DNA of 64,000 bases, from positions 434,001 to 498,000 of the forward strand of contig NW_026515549.1 in the NCBI RefSeq assembly GCF_014898815.1, written 5' to 3'. The notes beneath the pieces were generated by a model. It searched no databases. It was not told where the DNA came from and worked only from the letters and a program-made list of their open reading frames with translations. The translations under genes were made by a program, and so were the position numbers. Positions 59,448 through 64,000 of the stretch are shown piece by piece (within the stretch, counting starts at the first letter, position 1; each line of letters starts with the position of its first letter). This stretch comes from Panonychus citri. Lineage: Eukaryota > Arthropoda > Arachnida > Trombidiformes > Tetranychidae.

Positions 59448-61066
59448 TTAATGATCATATTTAATTGCGAATTGTAGGAAATGAAATAAAGGTGATGTGT
59501 TCTGAGGTGGAATCTCTTTGTTGAACAACCTTTGAAGTCGAGCATAGCCTCGGGGCAAATTCGTCGCACATTGCTCTTTACTCTGGTGCTTGTTACAGGC
59601 CAAGTCCATGAAATCGGCCACAGCATCGGAAATACTTCCCTCGATGTACTTGGCGGTGCCTGGACCTGTGCTATTGGCGCAAAGTTTATTCACTCGAGTC
59701 AATAGACATTCACGGAATAAGTGGAAAGAACAACAAAAAGCGGGAAAATGTTGATTCGCTGTGAAGTTCGATGAGATTGTTTTTATCATGATCGACCATT
59801 TATCGGAACATTGATGAGCGGGTTCCGATGCCTTTTCGTCCTTAATACATCCCATGTGGAAGAGAAACTCTGAAAATTAAGGTGACAATTAGCTGATTGT
59901 TTGTTTCCAATACGATTTGTTTTTATTTCATTTTGTCTCTTGTCTTTGGTTTGGGTTTTAGCTGTTTACTAATTTGATTGATTTGATTGTTGATTGTTAT
60001 CGTGTATGAGTAAAAATATCATTTATGTTTGTGGTTAATTAACTTTTGTATGATTATTACGATAATGAAATAATATATTATTAGTTGACACAATTTATTT
60101 TCGTTCAGCTGATTTACCATTAAAAGTGAAACTTGTTATTTAACTCTGATTATGTTGTATGTTGATTTAGGTCAAGTTCATTTTTGATTTAGATTAAATT
60201 AGTTTCTTCTTCTTATCATCTTGATTAAGTTAATTTTTCATCTTATAATATCAATTGATATTATAGTTGATTGATTGTACCATGATATTTATACTCATAC
60301 ATGAAAACTGATCAAGGTTAATTGTTGTTTATGTCATTCAGATTAATTTAAATGGATTAGTGAAATTCAATTAGTGAAAATTTGATTTTACATAATTTTT
60401 TCATATTAACCAAATTGAATCAAATCATTGTAACATAATTAAATTACTGAACAGATATTAATAGCCCATTAATTGGACCTTTCAACTTGATCTTGACCAA
60501 TTTTGGTGAAATTTTCGATACTTTAGTTGATTAAAATTAGGAGTGTTAGCAGTGATTAGTTAATTGTCTTACCTTTACGACCTTCAGGGGTCAAACAGCG
60601 TCTTTTGTGAGCCTTTTTCAAGTGAAACAAAGCCGTTGCAAAGACTTGCTTGGCGAAAGGTTTGTAACACTTCGAGTGTCGTTCAATACATTTGATGTTT
60701 TCGGTCATCATACTTGGAGAAAATGTTGACAATTAGCTGATTGTTGACTGATTGTTCTTTCTTAAACTCTTACCTGCAATGTTCATCCATTTGTTTCTCA
60801 TCTCTCGGACTAATCGGGTTCTATCGCCTTCGAACATTAATTTACGAGCACAAGTATCGGCTTCGTCGATTGACACTGGACACGATTTCCGTTGACCTGA
60901 CATTGGAATAAACAGAATTAAGTTAATTTTGAACAATTAAAAGACACGGAAGCAAAGATCGAAATTGTTATTCACCTTCAACGTTACAATTTATCACAAT
61001 CAAAAGGATTAAAATTGTTCGAAAACAGCTGATTGACATCAAACTAGAATTTAATTTGATATCCAT
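59448..61066 (-). CDS. Secreted Cys-rich protein, 27-kDa hemolymph-glycoprotein-like (DUF1397), apparent frameshift
   Basis: Four exons, 61066-60976, 60896-60774, 60712-60573 and 59869-59448. Exon 1 codes a signal peptide (MDIKLNSSLMS, then a FRTILILLIVIN core). The following regions have the Cys spacing I associate with arthropod 27-kDa hemolymph glycoproteins: CPVSIDEADTCARKLMFEGD, then MDEHC, NIKCIERHSKCYKPFAKQVF, RRCLTPEGRKEF, FCCSFHLFRECL and LACNKHQSKEQC. The frame used by the start of exon 2 (through EGDRT) does not join exon 3: spliced, it reaches a TGA at once. A second frame (PRDEKQMDEHC) joins exon 3 correctly. A one-base loss near 60818-60826 would explain this, so the gene is either a recent pseudogene or carries a sequence error. 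Family assignment is from memory. Confidence 0.65.
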
Positions 61067-62192
61067 TGTAGAGTTAATTGTTGATAGTTAACTGTTTCAA
61101 TTGCTAATTGTGGAAGAAAATTAAATCAATTTATTTTTGCTTCTTTCGCAATTTCTTCCTCTTTGTTGATTAGATTTGGAAAAAAAAACTTTGATGATTA
61201 CTGATTATTGTAACTTGATGGTAACTTCATAATTACAACAATTAATTTGATCATTTGAAACAAATTGTTGATTAATATAAATGCTATTTAGAGGGAGTGA
61301 TCTAGTCTCCCGAGAGTGAGTATTAATTAACATTTTAATCAAAGGTAAGAGAAAGTGAATTAAAAATAAATTGTTTTCCTTAATCATTAAGGATAAATTG
61401 ACAAAAAGTTAAATTCAGACAGTGATTAGTAAATTGTTGAGTTAATTTTTATTTATTTTCATTCATTAAATTTGATTAACTTTTATGAGTTAATTTGAGG
61501 CCTTTAATTACAATTAATGATATTGTGATTACAGTTGATTATTGTGATTGCAATTAACAAACAAATATTGTTAATTGTTTATTTATTATGGTTAATTCAA
61601 TTGTTCAATTTTAATTTAGTTAATTGTTTAGGTAGACATTTGTATCTATTTGAAAAAAAATGAATACACACAATTTACTAATTGCTAATTGGAGATGATA
61701 GTTAATGAAACTTGTTTACATGAGACAGAAAAATTAATTAATTATAAAATTAATTTAATTTAAATCAAGTTTCAATTTAGAAATGTAATTTAAATCAATA
61801 ATAATAATCAAGATTGTAATCAAAGAGTTACTATTGAAAATGAAAATAATCCAAATTTTTCCAAGAAAATGAGTTAACCAAAATCTAATCCACAATCAAC
61901 AAATTGTTACATGTCCTTGAAATTAATTGATTAACCAAAATTAAATTAACTTTAACCATTGAATGAAAAAAGTACAATTAAGATCAGATGAATACGAAAG
62001 ATTAAAAATGTAAACAAAAAATGAACACACAAGCAAACAGGTTATGTTAATTAATCAAAAACAATAGAGTTTACAATAAATTGTCAACAAAATAATTTAA
62101 AATCATCAACAGTTTAATTAATTAAATTTCATCTAAAATTTTTATCAACTTGCACAATTGAATGAGTAAATTTTTGGCCAAGAGTTTTATCA
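61067..62192. other. Intergenic region
   Basis: About 1.1 kb, among the most AT-rich parts of the window. No ORF, repeat or RNA gene was seen before the tRNA-Ser. Confidence 0.6.
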
Positions 62193-62274
62193 GTGGACGT
62201 GGCCGAGTGGTTAAGGCGATGGACTAGAAATCCATTGGGATTTTCCCGCACAGGTTCGAATCCTGTCGTTCACG
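62193..62274 (+). tRNA. tRNA-Ser (AGA)
   Basis: An 82-nt class II tRNA. The acceptor stem GTGGACG pairs with CGTTCAC. The D arm has GCCGAGTGGTTAAGGC. The anticodon stem ATGGA/TCCAT encloses loop CTAGAAA (anticodon AGA, read as IGA). A long variable arm (TGGGATTTTCCCGCA) follows, and the T loop is TTCGAAT. Discriminator G. A T-run from about 62278 can terminate Pol III. Confidence 0.97.
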
Positions 62275-62660
62275 AAATTTTTTTTCTTTTATCTTTCATC
62301 GAACTTAAGTTCGAATTGAATCAAACCCTTTTCCATTTCTCTACCAATCAATTAATTGACTCGCTCTTTGTTCAATCAAATCGAAATAATCGATTTTTTT
62401 TGTTTCTTTCACTTTTGTCGCTCAATTTGAAAAAAGAAAATTTTTCCAATTTTCGAAAGTTGCGCCATCTGGAGGATCTTTTTGTTTCTTCCTATTTTGG
62501 TTTGTGTTGTTTCCGTTTCCGAAACATTAGTTTAAGTGTGTTTATGTTGTGCTTATGTATTAAATTAATTCTGTTTCACTCTTTCCTTAGTTGGATTTAA
62601 TTTAATTTAATTTAATTTGGTTATTGTGTTTTAGACTAATTAAAAAAGGAATTTAACAAT
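62275..62660. promoter_or_regulatory. RPS6 upstream region
   Basis: About 385 bp between the tRNA-Ser gene and RPS6. It contains the 13-mer shared with the ISCU/UGGT promoter (62460-62472) and pyrimidine-rich stretches. The long plus-strand frame that runs through the tRNA and this region is a chance frame. Confidence 0.5.
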
Positions 62661-64000
62661 ATGAAGGTAAGTTGATGTTTTATTAGATTGATTATTGGTT
62701 CTTTCTCTTTGTCCGTTTTGGTTCTGTGTCTTGGTTTTCTGTGTACCGGTCATGATTTTTTCTGTTTCTTTGCTAATTTGTTCTTTTTGTGTATTTTAGC
62801 TTAATATCTCTTATCCGGCAACTGGTTGCCAGAAATTATTTGATATCGATGATGAAATGAAAACTAGAATTTTCTATGATAAGCGTATGGGTCAAGAAGT
62901 TGATGCATCAACCATTGGCCCCGAATGGAAAGGTTATATCCTTAAAGTTAGTGGTGGAAACGACAAGCAAGGTTTCCCGATGAAACAAGGAGTTCTTACT
63001 AATCAAAGAGTAAGACTTTTATTGGCTACTGGACACTCCTGTTATCGACCAAGACGAACAGGTGAAAGGAAACGAAAATCTGTTCGTGGATGTATTGTCG
63101 ACAGTAACTTAAGTGTCCTTGCTTGTGTTATTGTTCAAAAAGGTTAGTTTTATTTTATTAATGTCTCCTCTCCCCCAAGTAGAGATCAGTTAATTTCAAT
63201 TTTCCATTTTATATTTCAGGTGAACAAGATATTCCTGGTTTAACAGACAAGACTCTTCCTCGTCGATTGGGTCCTAAGCGAGCCAACAAAATCCGAAAGC
63301 TTTTCAACCTTTCAAAAGAAGATGATGTTCGACAATATGTTGTCAGAAGACCTTTACCCGAAAGAGCAGGAAAGAAACCTCGAACGGCTGCACCCAAGAT
63401 TCAAAGATTAATCACCCCACAAAGACTTCAACGAAAGCGTAGATTGATCGCTCTTAAGAGAAACAGAGCTAACAAACAACGTGAGCTCGCTGCTGATTAT
63501 GCTAAATTATTAGCTGCTCGACAAAAGGAAGCACGTCACAAGAAACAAGAAGGTATTTCTCCATTCAATTAACTTTTTGTGTTTTTATTTAACTTATTTT
63601 TAAACTTCAGAAATCCGACGACGTCGTTCATCTGCATCCTCTGGAGTCTCATCAAGACAACAATCTGTCAGTCAACCAGCTCCAACTAAAGGAGCCGTCA
63701 AAGCTGCAGCCAAGTTGGTCGCTAAAGCTAAAGCTACTGCTGCTAAACCAGTAGTCAAAAAATTAACTGGTAAAGTTGCCGCTCCAGTTAAAGGTGCCGT
63801 CAAGCCCGCCGTCTCTAAGGTCGCTCCAAAGGGTAAAGCAGCACCAGCTAAAGCTGCTCCAGCAAAGGGAGCCAAACCAGGAGCTAAACCCACTGGTAAA
63901 ACAGCACCCAAATCGTCAGCCAAGGATGTTAAATCCAAGACAACAACTGGTAAATCAGCTACTCAAGCAAAACCTGGATCAAAAGCAGCACCAAAAACTG
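62661..64000 (+). CDS. RpS6: Ribosomal protein S6 (eS6) with long Lys/Ala/Pro C-terminal extension, 3' end beyond window
   Basis: 40S subunit protein and classic S6-kinase substrate. Exons 62661-62666 (MK only), 62800-63142, 63220-63552 and 63611 to the window end. The conserved body runs KLNISYPATGCQKLFDIDDE, GPEWKGYILKVSGGNDKQGF, SCYRPRRTGERKRKSVRGC, LVLACVIVQKG-like LACVIVQKG, TLPRRLGPKRANKIRKLF. At residue about 228 the phospho-site region appears as EIRRRRSSASS. Animal S6 normally ends within about 20 residues (about 249 aa). Here the frame stays open for at least another 115 residues of Lys/Ala/Pro-rich sequence (for example KAAPAKAAPAKGAKPGAKP), like a histone H1 tail, and leaves the window unfinished. 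Retention of the 58-nt intron 63553-63610 would truncate the protein at EGISPFN. Confidence 0.95.

Noticed and set aside
62193..62600. Plus-strand frame starting in the tRNA-Ser gene
   Set aside because: It reads through a well-formed tRNA and the RPS6 promoter; composition is random.
63672..63938. Minus-strand 88-codon frame opposite the RPS6 last exon
   Set aside because: Mirror of the Lys/Ala/Pro-rich plus-strand coding sequence; Ala/Leu/Gly shadow frame.

Overview
This is an animal nuclear genome window, not a microbial one. It is AT-rich, the genes are split by mostly short GT-AG introns, and the proteins are metazoan. They include MAP4K, MyD88, USP22/nonstop, SGF29, a Cad96Ca-type receptor kinase, ELOVL6, UGGT, ARL13B, kynureninase and ribosomal protein S6. 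The compact layout, the Cad96Ca-type receptor and a hemolymph-glycoprotein-like gene point to an arthropod. My best guess is a mite such as a spider mite, but the species is not proven from sequence. Exon boundaries below were worked out by hand from splice signals, phase and family conservation. UTRs were not mapped.

Layout, left to right. 1-3850 (-): 5' two thirds of a MAP4K3/5 kinase, cut by the window edge. 6039-7322 (+): LRR membrane protein. 7592-9915: two copies of a small unknown gene inside tandem duplicated DNA; a third copy lies at 17541-19055. 10171-11634 (-): ARL13B-like GTPase. 12480-17482 (-): kynureninase. 19562-20669 (-): mitochondrial ribosomal protein mL45. 22340-26687 (+): Cad96Ca-like receptor tyrosine kinase with an antisense Arg/Ser-rich ORF inside one intron. 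27121-29754 (-): ELOVL6-like elongase, divergent from 32119-34473 (+): USP22/nonstop; two near-identical inverted arms lie between them. 35703-35775: tRNA-Lys(UUU). 36253-37466 (+): SZRD1. 38610-39497 (+): SGF29, preceded by a copy of SZRD1 intron 1. 41771-43230 (+): MyD88. 43806-44443 (+): a two-exon secreted peptide gene. 45014-45884 (-): EMC8/9. 46359-46796 (-): ISCU. 47396-52474 (+): UGGT. 55282-58447 (+): unrecognised single-pass membrane protein. 59448-61066 (-): secreted Cys-rich hemolymph-protein-like gene with an apparent frameshift. 62193-62274: tRNA-Ser(AGA). 62661-64000 (+): RPS6, running off the window.

The genes do not form one pathway, as expected in an animal genome. Two loose functional pairs stand out. 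USP22 and SGF29 are both SAGA subunits and lie about 4 kb apart. EMC8/9, UGGT and ELOVL6 all work in or at the ER.

The most interesting signals are these. (1) RPS6 continues in frame into a histone-H1-like Lys/Ala/Pro tail of more than 115 residues. (2) A three-copy small gene family has conserved flanks around a strongly diverged coding core. (3) A roughly 350-bp inverted duplication gives ELOVL6 and USP22 mirror-image upstream sequence. (4) SGF29 appears to have captured SZRD1 intron sequence and a splice acceptor. (5) MyD88 lacks the BB-loop proline. (6) A secreted peptide gene was found only by splicing two short exons.
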